From the NCBI RefSeq assembly GCF_000496755.2, contig NZ_AYKS02000047.1, positions 1-64,000 of the forward strand: a stretch of DNA of 64,000 nucleotides. Direction: 5' to 3'. Under the pieces are notes generated by a model. The model saw only the letters and a program-made list of their open reading frames with translations. It had not been told where the DNA came from and made no database searches. The DNA is from Serratia sp. DD3. Lineage in GTDB: Bacteria > Pseudomonadota > Gammaproteobacteria > Enterobacterales > Enterobacteriaceae. Made by a program: the position numbers and the translations under genes. The number at the start of each line of letters is the position of its first letter. The stretch's first letter is position 1. Below, in pieces: positions 8,488-16,444 of the stretch.

Positions 8488-9429
8488 ATGAGCATAAGCG
8501 GAATCGAAAAGCTGGAATTTGGCGTTGAAGATCTGCCAACGTGTGAAAAATTTATAAAAGACTTTGGCTTGCAGCCGGTGGTTCAACAGCAGGGGGATCT
8601 CTACCGTGAGTTTACCACCCTCACTGGGGCCAAAGTGGTGCTGTATCCACAAAACAGCGGGGCATTACCCCCAGCGTTTGAAGCGGGTTCTACGCTGCGC
8701 CGTATCACTTGGGCGGTTGAAAGCCCAACTGCTCTGGCTACATTACAAAAGAAACTGGCACCCATGCCAGGCTTCCACCAGGTGGGCGAAGAGTTTGAAT
8801 GCCAAGATCCTAACGGCATGACGGTACGCTTTGCTGTCAGTGCGCAGCAGCCAGTGAGTCTGCCGGTATCGCCGATTAACCAGTGGGGAGATGTACGCCG
8901 CATCGATCAAGCCAGCCCGGTTTATACCCAGGCACAACCCGTTAATATCGGCCATGTGGTGTTCTTTGTGGAAGACTTACCGGCTACGGAGCGTTTTTAC
9001 TGCGATGAGCTCGGGTTCCAGGTGTCTGACCGCTATATTGACCGCGCGGTGTTTCTACGCACCCAGGTACGCGGGGTTCACCACAACCTGTTTCTGCTCA
9101 AATTGCCCAATCGCCCGCGTGGCTTGAACCATGTGGCGTTCACTGTACGTGATATCCATGAGGTGATCGGCGGTGGTATCGCCATGAATAAACAGCAGTG
9201 GAGCACTTTTCTTGGCCCGGGCCGCCACCCGATCTCCTCTGCCTACTTTTGGTATGTCAACAGCCCGACCGGCGGCGCGTTTGAATACTACACCAATGAC
9301 GATTACTTGACCGAAAACTGGCAACCCCGTGAGCTGGAGCATTCGCTGGTGTCATTTACCGAATGGGCGGTTGAAGGGGGAATAGACCACGATACCCGCC
9401 GCCAGCATCACAAAACGGGGGCGCTATGA
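8488..9429 (+). CDS. VOC-family extradiol ring-cleavage dioxygenase
   Basis: The 313-aa protein consists of two vicinal-oxygen-chelate domains (about 5-118 and 152-275). The C-terminal domain keeps the 2-His-1-carboxylate iron site as His156 (IGHVVFF), His215 (LNHVAFTV) and Glu266 (AFEYYTND). It also has the second-shell residues of catechol 2,3-dioxygenases: His199, His247 and Tyr256 in GPGRHPISSAYFWY. It should open a catechol meta to one hydroxyl. A 120-bp gap precedes it, the largest in the cluster, and its stop overlaps the reductase start as ATGA. The reaction class is well supported; the ring substrate is unknown. Confidence 0.86.
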   Translation: MSISGIEKLEFGVEDLPTCEKFIKDFGLQPVVQQQGDLYREFTTLTGAKVVLYPQNSGALPPAFEAGSTLRRITWAVESPTALATLQKKLAPMPGFHQVGEEFECQDPNGMTVRFAVSAQQPVSLPVSPINQWGDVRRIDQASPVYTQAQPVNIGHVVFFVEDLPATERFYCDELGFQVSDRYIDRAVFLRTQVRGVHHNLFLLKLPNRPRGLNHVAFTVRDIHEVIGGGIAMNKQQWSTFLGPGRHPISSAYFWYVNSPTGGAFEYYTNDDYLTENWQPRELEHSLVSFTEWAVEGGIDHDTRRQHHKTGAL

Positions 9430-10625
9430 GTGCAGGTATTGTGATTATTGGCGCTGGGCAAGCGGGCGGTTGGGCCGCCAAAACCCTGCGCGCAGATGGT
9501 TACAACGGCAAACTCACGGTGGTGAGTGATGAACCTTATGATTTCTATGAGCGCCCACCGCTTTCTAAATCCGTGTTGCTGGATGAACAGGCTCCACTAA
9601 GCCGCCTGTTTAGTGAAGAAGAGGTTGCCGCGCTAGATATCGACTGGTATCGCCCATTACGGGCTGAGGCGATCGATGCCCATCAGCAAACGGTGACGCT
9701 CAATAATGGTCGCCAACTACATTTTGAACAACTGTTGCTGGCCACCGGTGGGCAGCCACGCTTGCCGGATGCCCACTGGGCCAGTCATCCGCACGTGATG
9801 ACATTGCGCTCTTGGGATGATGCCATTCGCTTGCGCCACAATTTGCTGCACTGTAAAAAACTGGCAATTGTTGGCGGTGGCTGGATTGGCCTGGAAATCG
9901 CCGCTTCAGCCCGCAAGCTGGGCATTGAGGTGACGGTATTTGAGCGGCAACCTGCATTGTGTATGCGCAGTGTTGGGTCAGAGGTCTCGCAGGCGTTGCT
10001 GGAACTGCATCAACAGCAGGGTGTGACGGTACATTGCGACTGCGGTGAACTCACCCTTGAGGACCGGCAGGGAACTGCGTGGATAACCAGTGGCAAAAGC
10101 GTCGCACACTCTTTTGATCGGGTGGTGGTGGGCATTGGCGTGGAGCTAAACCTGGCGTTAGCACACAGTGCTGGGCTGCGGGTTGAGCATGGGATTGTGG
10201 TCGATGGGCAAGGGCGAACCAGCCACCCGGCAATTTTTGCCGCTGGCGATGTGGCACGTCATCCTAAACTCGGCCTCTGTCTACAGTCTTGGGCTTACGC
10301 ACAGAACCAGGCGATTAGCACCGCCCACGCGATGCTGGATGCCACCGCGGCACCTTACGATGAAGCCGCCTGGCTTTGGTCAGATCAATATGACGCCAAT
10401 ATCCAGATCCTTGGCATCCCTAATGGGGGTGTTCACTCCGTGGTGCGCCGAACACCGCAATCATCGCTGTTTTTTACTCTGAATGCTGAGCAGCAACTGG
10501 TGCAAATGGTGGCGTTTAATGACGCGCGCGCCATCAAGCTGGGTAAACGTTGGCTGGCCAGTGGCCGGATATTGGATCCGCAGCAACTGGCGGATGTGGA
10601 GTTTTCTCTGATGGCGTTGAAATAG
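9426..10625 (+). CDS. FAD-dependent ferredoxin reductase
   Basis: This 399-aa NAD(P)H-dependent flavoprotein resembles putidaredoxin or rhodocoxin reductase. It has an FAD-binding GAGQAG near residue 9, an NAD-binding VGGGWIGLEIAA near residue 150, and a second FAD motif FAAGDVARH near residue 270. It probably feeds electrons to the Rieske ferredoxin at 5101, which together with 5748 makes a three-component oxygenase split over about 4.3 kb of one operon. It overlaps the extradiol dioxygenase gene by 4 nt. Confidence 0.9.
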   Translation: MSAGIVIIGAGQAGGWAAKTLRADGYNGKLTVVSDEPYDFYERPPLSKSVLLDEQAPLSRLFSEEEVAALDIDWYRPLRAEAIDAHQQTVTLNNGRQLHFEQLLLATGGQPRLPDAHWASHPHVMTLRSWDDAIRLRHNLLHCKKLAIVGGGWIGLEIAASARKLGIEVTVFERQPALCMRSVGSEVSQALLELHQQQGVTVHCDCGELTLEDRQGTAWITSGKSVAHSFDRVVVGIGVELNLALAHSAGLRVEHGIVVDGQGRTSHPAIFAAGDVARHPKLGLCLQSWAYAQNQAISTAHAMLDATAAPYDEAAWLWSDQYDANIQILGIPNGGVHSVVRRTPQSSLFFTLNAEQQLVQMVAFNDARAIKLGKRWLASGRILDPQQLADVEFSLMALK

Positions 10626-10648
10626 CCGCCGACCTGAGGGAGCGTTTT

Positions 10649-11911
10649 ATGACGATACAAGATATTGACACCCGTAATACTCGGGTGGGGGATGTTGTTG
10701 CCGAAAACTTGCCAACCAGAGTGCGTTGGTCAGCGCCTATCGCCCTGTTTGCCTGCGTATTGCTGGCATTTTTCGACAAGATCAGTATTGCTGCACTGTT
10801 TTCTGACGCCGAGTTTCAGCAGGCGATGGGCATTGGTTTTGATCCTGCCCGGCTGGGATTACTGATGAGTGCCTTCCTGTTTTCTTACGGCATCTCTTCC
10901 ATGTTGCTGAGTGGCATTGGTGACCGGTTAAACCCAGTCAAAGTCCTGATCGGTATGATGGTGAGTTGGGGGGTGCTGATGGTCTTAATGGGCCTGACAC
11001 GCTCCTATTACAGCATGATTACCTTGCGTGTTTTGCTGGGGATCGCAGAAGGTCCACTGATACCGATGGCTTACACCATTGTACGCCAGGCATTTCCGCA
11101 ACATTTGCAGGCACGCGCCACCATGATGTGGTTATTAGGCACGCCGATCGGTGCGGCGCTCGGCTTCCCGGTAACCTTATATATTCTGCACAATTTTGAC
11201 TGGCAAAGTACCTTCTTCTTTATGGCATTTCTGACACTGCCGGTCATGCTGTTGGTGTTTTGGGGGACCAGACATCTGAATGTGGATCGCCCCGTACGGG
11301 ACGGAACCAGCAAACCGCTGGCTGCTGAGCGTAGGCAGCTACGGGCTGAACTGTTTCGGACACCGCATTTCTGGATGATTTGCCTATTCAATATTGCATT
11401 TCTGACCTACCTGTGGGGCATGAATGGTTGGGTACCTAGCTATCTTATTGAAGGTAAAGGTATTCATCTGGAACATGCTGGCTACCTGTCATCACTACCG
11501 TTTATTGCCATGCTGTTAGGCGAAGTGCTGGGTGCCTGGCTATCAGACAAAATGGATCGCCGGGCTTTGGCCTGTTTTATCTCATTGTTTGGGGCCGGCT
11601 TGGGTTTGTGGGTGGTGTTACATCTGCAGGGGACTTACAGCGTAATTGCCGCCATGTCTTTCAGCACCTTTATGTGGGGTACCGGGGCACCCAATATCTT
11701 TGCCCTGTTGGCTAAGGCCACCAGCAGTCGGGTTAGCGCCACAGCTGGCGGTATTTTTAACGGGTTAGGTAACTTTGCCGGTGCTTTGGCTCCGGTGCTG
11801 ATGGGGGCGTTGATCGCCGCTAGCGGCAATATGGATAACGGCTTGCTGTTCCTGGTGGTGATGGCCTTGGTTGGCTGCGTCATTTTGCTGCCGTTAGTGA
11901 AAAAATATTGA
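10649..11911 (+). CDS. MFS transporter, probable uptake of the pathway substrate
   Basis: The protein is 420 aa with about 12 hydrophobic segments. The loop between TM2 and TM3 reads GDRLNPVKVLIG, a variant of the MFS signature, and the second half has a matching LSDKMDRRALA. This pattern is like the anion:cation symporter group that carries aromatic or sugar acids. The ATG at 10649 follows GAGGGAG. The position within a catabolic operon suggests import of the aromatic substrate; export cannot be excluded. Confidence 0.87.
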   Translation: MTIQDIDTRNTRVGDVVAENLPTRVRWSAPIALFACVLLAFFDKISIAALFSDAEFQQAMGIGFDPARLGLLMSAFLFSYGISSMLLSGIGDRLNPVKVLIGMMVSWGVLMVLMGLTRSYYSMITLRVLLGIAEGPLIPMAYTIVRQAFPQHLQARATMMWLLGTPIGAALGFPVTLYILHNFDWQSTFFFMAFLTLPVMLLVFWGTRHLNVDRPVRDGTSKPLAAERRQLRAELFRTPHFWMICLFNIAFLTYLWGMNGWVPSYLIEGKGIHLEHAGYLSSLPFIAMLLGEVLGAWLSDKMDRRALACFISLFGAGLGLWVVLHLQGTYSVIAAMSFSTFMWGTGAPNIFALLAKATSSRVSATAGGIFNGLGNFAGALAPVLMGALIAASGNMDNGLLFLVVMALVGCVILLPLVKKY

Positions 11912-11945
11912 TGTGACCATATTGATATAACAAAGGAGAGAAAAT

Positions 11946-12470
11946 ATGTCTCAAGTTGAAGATAAAGCAGTGACCAAGCCGCAGGATCTGACGATAAAAC
12001 AACGGGTAGAGTCACGCATCGCCCGCTTTGAGGGGCGTAAATACGACTGGAACGCACTGAAGTTTCAGGCGGATTATGATCCGAAGTATCGTCGTGCGCA
12101 GATGCGTTATCTGGGTACTGGTGCTACCGGTGTCGCTAGCGATAGCAACACCGTTCCGGCAGAGCACTTTACTTTTTCCACCATGGTGCTGCCCGCCAAA
12201 TGTGAAGGACCGCTGCACCTCCATGCGGATGTTGAAGAAGTGTTCTTTATGCTGAAAGGCAGCATCACGGTGATGATCAGAGATGGTGACGAATACTACG
12301 AAACCACCCTGAAAGAGCGTGACCTGATATCCGTACCGGCAGGGATTTATCGCGGCCTGTTCAACCATGGTGAAGAAGAAGCCCTAATGTGCGTGATGCT
12401 GGGTACCCCCAAGCCGGAAATACCGACCTACCCGGCGGATCACCCTTTATCCAAAGTGAAGCGTAACTGA
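11946..12470 (+). CDS. Cupin-domain protein
   Basis: The 174-aa protein carries one cupin barrel (about 70-155). Motif 1, GPLHLHADVEEVFFMLKG, offers His91, His93 and Glu97/98 as metal ligands. In motif 2 (PAGIYRGLFN) the usual ligand His is replaced by Arg136, although His141 lies five residues later. It may be a dioxygenase, isomerase or decarboxylase acting on a ring-cleavage product, or a metal-poor binding protein. The start follows AAGGAGAG, and it overlaps the hydrolase gene by 1 nt (TGATG). Confidence 0.8.
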   Translation: MSQVEDKAVTKPQDLTIKQRVESRIARFEGRKYDWNALKFQADYDPKYRRAQMRYLGTGATGVASDSNTVPAEHFTFSTMVLPAKCEGPLHLHADVEEVFFMLKGSITVMIRDGDEYYETTLKERDLISVPAGIYRGLFNHGEEEALMCVMLGTPKPEIPTYPADHPLSKVKRN

Positions 12471-13288
12471 TGAGTGGTTTACCGCAACGCCAACAGGCGA
12501 ACTGTGGCGGCTACCCATTAAGCTGGCGTGAGGCGGGACAGGGCCAGGCGGTGTTGTTACTGCATGGTATCAGTTCCGGCTCCGCTTCTTGGGTCAAGCA
12601 GTTCAGTGATAGCGCCTTGACGGATAACCATCGTCTGATCGCCTGGGATGCCCCAGGTTATGGTGGGAGTGCGGTACTGGCGCAAGCGACAGCCAGTGCC
12701 GCCGACTATGCCAAGGCGTTGGCGGCCTTGGTTGCTGAGTTGGCGTTGCCACAGCCACTGATTGTTGGGCATTCCCTTGGCGCGTTGATTGGCAGTGCCT
12801 ACGCAGCCGCCCATCCTGATGGTATCAGTGGCTTGGTCCTGGCTGATCCGGCGCAAGGTTATGCCACGGCCAGCGCAGAAAAACGCCAGCAGGTTTATGC
12901 ACAGCGTAAACAATTGATGGCAACACTCGGCCCACAAGGTTACGCAGAGCAGCGTGCGGCGGCGTTACTGCGTGAGGGGGCAGAACCACAGGATATCGCT
13001 TGGGTCGGTCGTGGTATGCAGCAGCTTAATCCCGTTGGTTTTCTTAATGCGGCGTGGATGTTGGCCAATGATGACATCCATCAATATTTGCGTGCTTACC
13101 GGGGCCACTTACAGGTGTGGTGTGGCAGTGAAGACCGCATCACCCCGCCAGCAGGGGCTGAAGGTCTGGCACAACAGTATGCTGCGCCGATGCGCCTGAT
13201 CCCAGCGGCAGGGCATGCCAGCTATCTTGATGCCGCAGCACTGTTTAACCGTTATTTGCAGCAGTTTACGGAGGGGATCCCATCATGA
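12470..13288 (+). CDS. Alpha/beta-fold hydrolase
   Basis: The 272-aa serine hydrolase has an oxyanion-hole HG (32-33), the nucleophile elbow GHSLG with Ser102, an acid in CGSEDRITPP near residue 222, and the catalytic His in AAGHASYLD near residue 245. Enzymes of this build cleave C-C bonds in meta-cleavage products (MhpC, BphD) or hydrolyse esters and enol-lactones. Next to an extradiol dioxygenase, a meta-cleavage product hydrolase is the leading idea. It overlaps both neighbours (1 nt and 4 nt). Confidence 0.86.
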   Translation: MSGLPQRQQANCGGYPLSWREAGQGQAVLLLHGISSGSASWVKQFSDSALTDNHRLIAWDAPGYGGSAVLAQATASAADYAKALAALVAELALPQPLIVGHSLGALIGSAYAAAHPDGISGLVLADPAQGYATASAEKRQQVYAQRKQLMATLGPQGYAEQRAAALLREGAEPQDIAWVGRGMQQLNPVGFLNAAWMLANDDIHQYLRAYRGHLQVWCGSEDRITPPAGAEGLAQQYAAPMRLIPAAGHASYLDAAALFNRYLQQFTEGIPS

Positions 13289-14079
13289 ACTTTCAAATAG
13301 AGCAACGAGTTGCCGTGGTTACTGGCGGCTCCTCAGGGATCGGTTTTGCAACCTTGCGTCTGTTACTGGCGGAAGGGGCAAAAGTGGCTTTCTGTGGTCG
13401 TAACCCAGACAAACTGGCTTCTGCACAGGCCAATTTGCGCGATGAGTTTCCACAAGCACAAATCCTGGCATTACCCTGTGATGTGCTTGATGTTGACCAG
13501 GTTGCCCACTTTGCTGACCAGGTGAACCACCATTTTGGTGCAGTGGATATGTTGATCAATAACGCCGGGCAAGGGTTTGTGGCGAATTTTGAGCAAACAC
13601 CACGTGAAGCCTGGCTGCATGAAGCAGAACTCAAACTGTTTGGGGTGATTAACCCGGTACAGGCATTTTTACCCGCGTTACAACGTTCAGATATTGCTTC
13701 GATTACCTGCGTTAACTCGTTACTGGCTTTGCAACCGGAAGAGCACATGATTGCCACCTCGGCGGCTCGGGCCGCGCTACTCAATATGACGCTGACCTTG
13801 TCGAAAGAGCTGGTGAGTAAGGGAGTGCGTGTCAATTCTATCCTGCTGGGAATGGTGGAATCTGGTCAGTGGCAGCGCCGCTTTGCCCAACGGGATGATC
13901 AGCAGCAGAGCTGGGAGCAGTGGACAGCGGCGCTCGCGCAGCGGCGTGGTATTCCGATGAAACGACTGGGTAAACCCCAAGAAGCGGCACGCGCCTTGCT
14001 GTTTTTAGCCTCACCGATGGCTTCCTTTACGACTGGGGCGACACTGGACGTTTCCGGTGGTTTTAACCGGCATCTCTGA
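13285..14079 (+). CDS. SDR-fold protein lacking the canonical Tyr and Lys
   Basis: The 264-aa Rossmann protein keeps the cofactor loop TGGSSGIG (13-20), NNAG (92-95) and a Ser (145). Where classical SDRs have YxxxK, it has Thr158-S-A-A-Arg162 (ATSAARAA). It ends in the family's C-terminal pattern SGGFNRHL. So it either uses a different catalytic arrangement or has become a non-enzymatic partner. It overlaps the hydrolase gene by 4 nt (ATGA) and lies 12 nt ahead of the aspartate-dehydrogenase-like gene. Reading frame and coding quality are intact, so it is not a decaying gene. Confidence 0.82.
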   Translation: MNFQIEQRVAVVTGGSSGIGFATLRLLLAEGAKVAFCGRNPDKLASAQANLRDEFPQAQILALPCDVLDVDQVAHFADQVNHHFGAVDMLINNAGQGFVANFEQTPREAWLHEAELKLFGVINPVQAFLPALQRSDIASITCVNSLLALQPEEHMIATSAARAALLNMTLTLSKELVSKGVRVNSILLGMVESGQWQRRFAQRDDQQQSWEQWTAALAQRRGIPMKRLGKPQEAARALLFLASPMASFTTGATLDVSGGFNRHL

Positions 14080-14091
14080 TAGGGCCAGAAA

Positions 14092-14865
14092 ATGAAAAAA
14101 ATCATGATGATAGGTTATGGCTCAATGGCCAAAGAGGTGGTGGCACGCTTACCGGCAGGGGTTGAATTGGGTTGGATCCTGGCACGGGAAAAACATCATG
14201 GCGAGATCGCGGCGGCATTTAATGGGCGCGTGGTGGCGTTGAGTGACCCGGCACAATGCAGCGAGCGGCCTGACCTGGTGTTGGAGTGCGCCAGCCAACA
14301 GGCAGTTGCCGAGTTTGGTGAAGCTATCCTGAAACGTGGTTGGTCGCTGGCGGTGATCTCTACCGGTGCGTTGGCTGATAGCGCATTACAACAGCGTTTA
14401 CAGCAGGCGGTGGCAGCGCATCATGGCCGGCTGATGGTGCTGTCTGGTGCGGTGGCGGGTATGGATGGACTGGCGGCGGCTCGTGAAGGGGGGCTGGAAA
14501 GTGTCACTTACCAATCCAGCAAAAGCCCGGCCAGTTGGCGTGGTAGCCAAGCGGAAAAATTGATCGACCTGGACAGTGTCACTGAAGCCCGAGTGTTCTT
14601 TGAGGGCTCAGCCCGTGAGGCGGCACGGCTATTTCCAGCCAATGCCAATGTGGCTGCCACCATTGCACTGCATGGCCTGGGGATGGATGCCACGCGAGTA
14701 CGCTTGCAGGTGGATCCACATACCCAACGCAATACCCATCGCTTACAGGTATCTGGCCGCTTTGGCCAGTTCCAGATTGAGCTCTGTGGCAACCCGTTGG
14801 CGAGTAACCCCAAAACCTCAATGTTGGCGGCGTTGAGTGCGGTACAAGCCTGCCGTGACTTGTAA
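14092..14865 (+). CDS. L-aspartate dehydrogenase family protein
   Basis: The 257-aa NAD(P)-dependent enzyme has an N-terminal Rossmann start MMIGYGSMAKEV. It carries C-terminal features of the aspartate dehydrogenase family: FPANANVAATIALHGLGMD near residue 181, RNTHRLQVSGRFG near residue 214, and NPKTSMLAALSA near residue 240. Family members interconvert L-aspartate and oxaloacetate plus ammonia through iminosuccinate. Its place in an aromatic-degradation operon is unusual and suggests a nitrogen-containing intermediate or an alternative substrate. From memory, Pseudomonas aspartate dehydrogenase genes sit in comparable, poorly understood clusters. Confidence 0.85.
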   Translation: MKKIMMIGYGSMAKEVVARLPAGVELGWILAREKHHGEIAAAFNGRVVALSDPAQCSERPDLVLECASQQAVAEFGEAILKRGWSLAVISTGALADSALQQRLQQAVAAHHGRLMVLSGAVAGMDGLAAAREGGLESVTYQSSKSPASWRGSQAEKLIDLDSVTEARVFFEGSAREAARLFPANANVAATIALHGLGMDATRVRLQVDPHTQRNTHRLQVSGRFGQFQIELCGNPLASNPKTSMLAALSAVQACRDL

Positions 14866-14936
14866 TGGTCCGCGAACGCCAGCGATAGCCGAGATTTTGA
14901 CCTTAGCTTTTATTGCCTGAACAACAGGAGTACCTG

Positions 14937-16406
14937 ATGGAAACGTTAAAGATTTTTCTTGTTGGCCGCTGGTGTGAGGGGCGTGGTGACGAGATGCAGT
15001 CGGTTTTTCCGGCTGATGGTAGCGTGAATGCCCACTTGCGTGCCGCCAGCATTGAAGATGTCAATGAAGCGGTGACGGCAGCGGAACAAGCCTGGCGCAA
15101 CCCAAACTGGCGCGGGCTGGTGCCGCATCAGCGTGCGGCTATTTTGTACCGTGTTAGTGATTTGATCAGCGCACAGGTAGAGAGCTTGGCGCAACTGCAA
15201 ACCCGTGATAACGGTAAGCCATTAGCGGAAACCCGTGGATTAGTGATGAGTGCGGCAGCCACTGCGCGCTATTTTGCCGCCGCTTGTGAAGTACTGGAGG
15301 GGGAACTGCCCACTCAGCGCAACCGTGACGTAATGACCTTAAGCCAATATCAACCGTTGGGGGTAATAGCGGCGATTACCCCCTGGAACTCCCCCATTGC
15401 CAGTGAAATGCAGAAAGTGGCACCGGCGTTAGCTGCAGGAAATGCCGTGGTGCTTAAACCTGCCGAAGCGACGCCTTTAATGGCGCTTAAACTGGCGGAA
15501 TTGTTTGAACAAGCGGGTTTGCCTGCCGGGTTGCTGAGTGTATTGCCGGGTAAAGGGTCAGTGATTGGCGAAGTGCTAGCGCGTCACCCACTAGTGAAGA
15601 AGATCTCTTTTACCGGCGGTACCGGCACTGGCCGTCATCTGGCCCATATTGCGGCTGAAAAACTGATCCCCACTTCACTGGAGCTGGGGGGTAAATCACC
15701 AACGATAGTCTTAGCGGATGCCGACCTGGAACAAGCGGCACGGGGTATTTGTTACGGTATTTTCAGTTCGGCGGGGCAGGCGTGTATTGCCGGGTCGCGG
15801 TTGTTTGTACACCGTTCATTGTATCAGCCCTTATTGGCACGCTTGTGTGAACTGACGGCGGGTCTGCGTATCGGCAACCCACTACAGCCCGGTATTCATC
15901 TGGGCCCATTAATCAGCCAAAAACACCGCCAGAGCGTCGCGGACTACGTGGCGTTGGCTCAGCAGGAGGGGGGGAGAGTCCTGATGGGGGGCGAGGTACC
16001 CGCCGATCCACAATTGGCGCAAGGCAGTTATTACCTGCCAACGATTATTGAAGGGCTGAGTAATAGCGCTCGGGCCTGCCAAGAAGAGATCTTCGGCCCG
16101 GTGCTGGTGGTAATGCCGTTTGATGATGAAGCACAGTTGGTTGAACTGGCCAACGACTCAATATATGGCCTGGCCGCAGGTATCTGGAGCCGTGATTTTA
16201 CCCGTGCGATGGCGCTGGCAGAACAGTTGGAAACCGGCACTGTGTGGATTAATACCTACAAAACATTCTCGATTTCTACGCCATTTGGCGGCTTTAAACA
16301 GAGTGGCTTGGGGCGTGAAAAGGGCCGCCAGGGTATTCAGGCTTATATGCAACAAAAAAGCCTGTATCTGGCATTGAGTAATCAGCCCAATCGTTGGAGT
16401 GACTGA
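14937..16406 (+). CDS. NAD(P)-dependent aldehyde dehydrogenase
   Basis: The 489-aa enzyme has the complete active site: Asn151 (PWNSPI), Glu249 (SLELGGKSP) and nucleophile Cys283 (SSAGQACIAG), with cofactor loop FTGGTGTGRH. The ATG at 14937 is chosen for its CAGGAG ribosome-binding site rather than an upstream TTG. It would turn a semialdehyde or aldehyde from the pathway into the acid. The ThDP-dependent enzyme next door could supply the aldehyde by decarboxylation. A 71-bp gap separates it from the previous gene. Confidence 0.9.
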   Translation: METLKIFLVGRWCEGRGDEMQSVFPADGSVNAHLRAASIEDVNEAVTAAEQAWRNPNWRGLVPHQRAAILYRVSDLISAQVESLAQLQTRDNGKPLAETRGLVMSAAATARYFAAACEVLEGELPTQRNRDVMTLSQYQPLGVIAAITPWNSPIASEMQKVAPALAAGNAVVLKPAEATPLMALKLAELFEQAGLPAGLLSVLPGKGSVIGEVLARHPLVKKISFTGGTGTGRHLAHIAAEKLIPTSLELGGKSPTIVLADADLEQAARGICYGIFSSAGQACIAGSRLFVHRSLYQPLLARLCELTAGLRIGNPLQPGIHLGPLISQKHRQSVADYVALAQQEGGRVLMGGEVPADPQLAQGSYYLPTIIEGLSNSARACQEEIFGPVLVVMPFDDEAQLVELANDSIYGLAAGIWSRDFTRAMALAEQLETGTVWINTYKTFSISTPFGGFKQSGLGREKGRQGIQAYMQQKSLYLALSNQPNRWSD

Positions 16407-16444
16407 GCGTCTTCCATAAAACAAGATAATCAAGAAGGTAGAAG

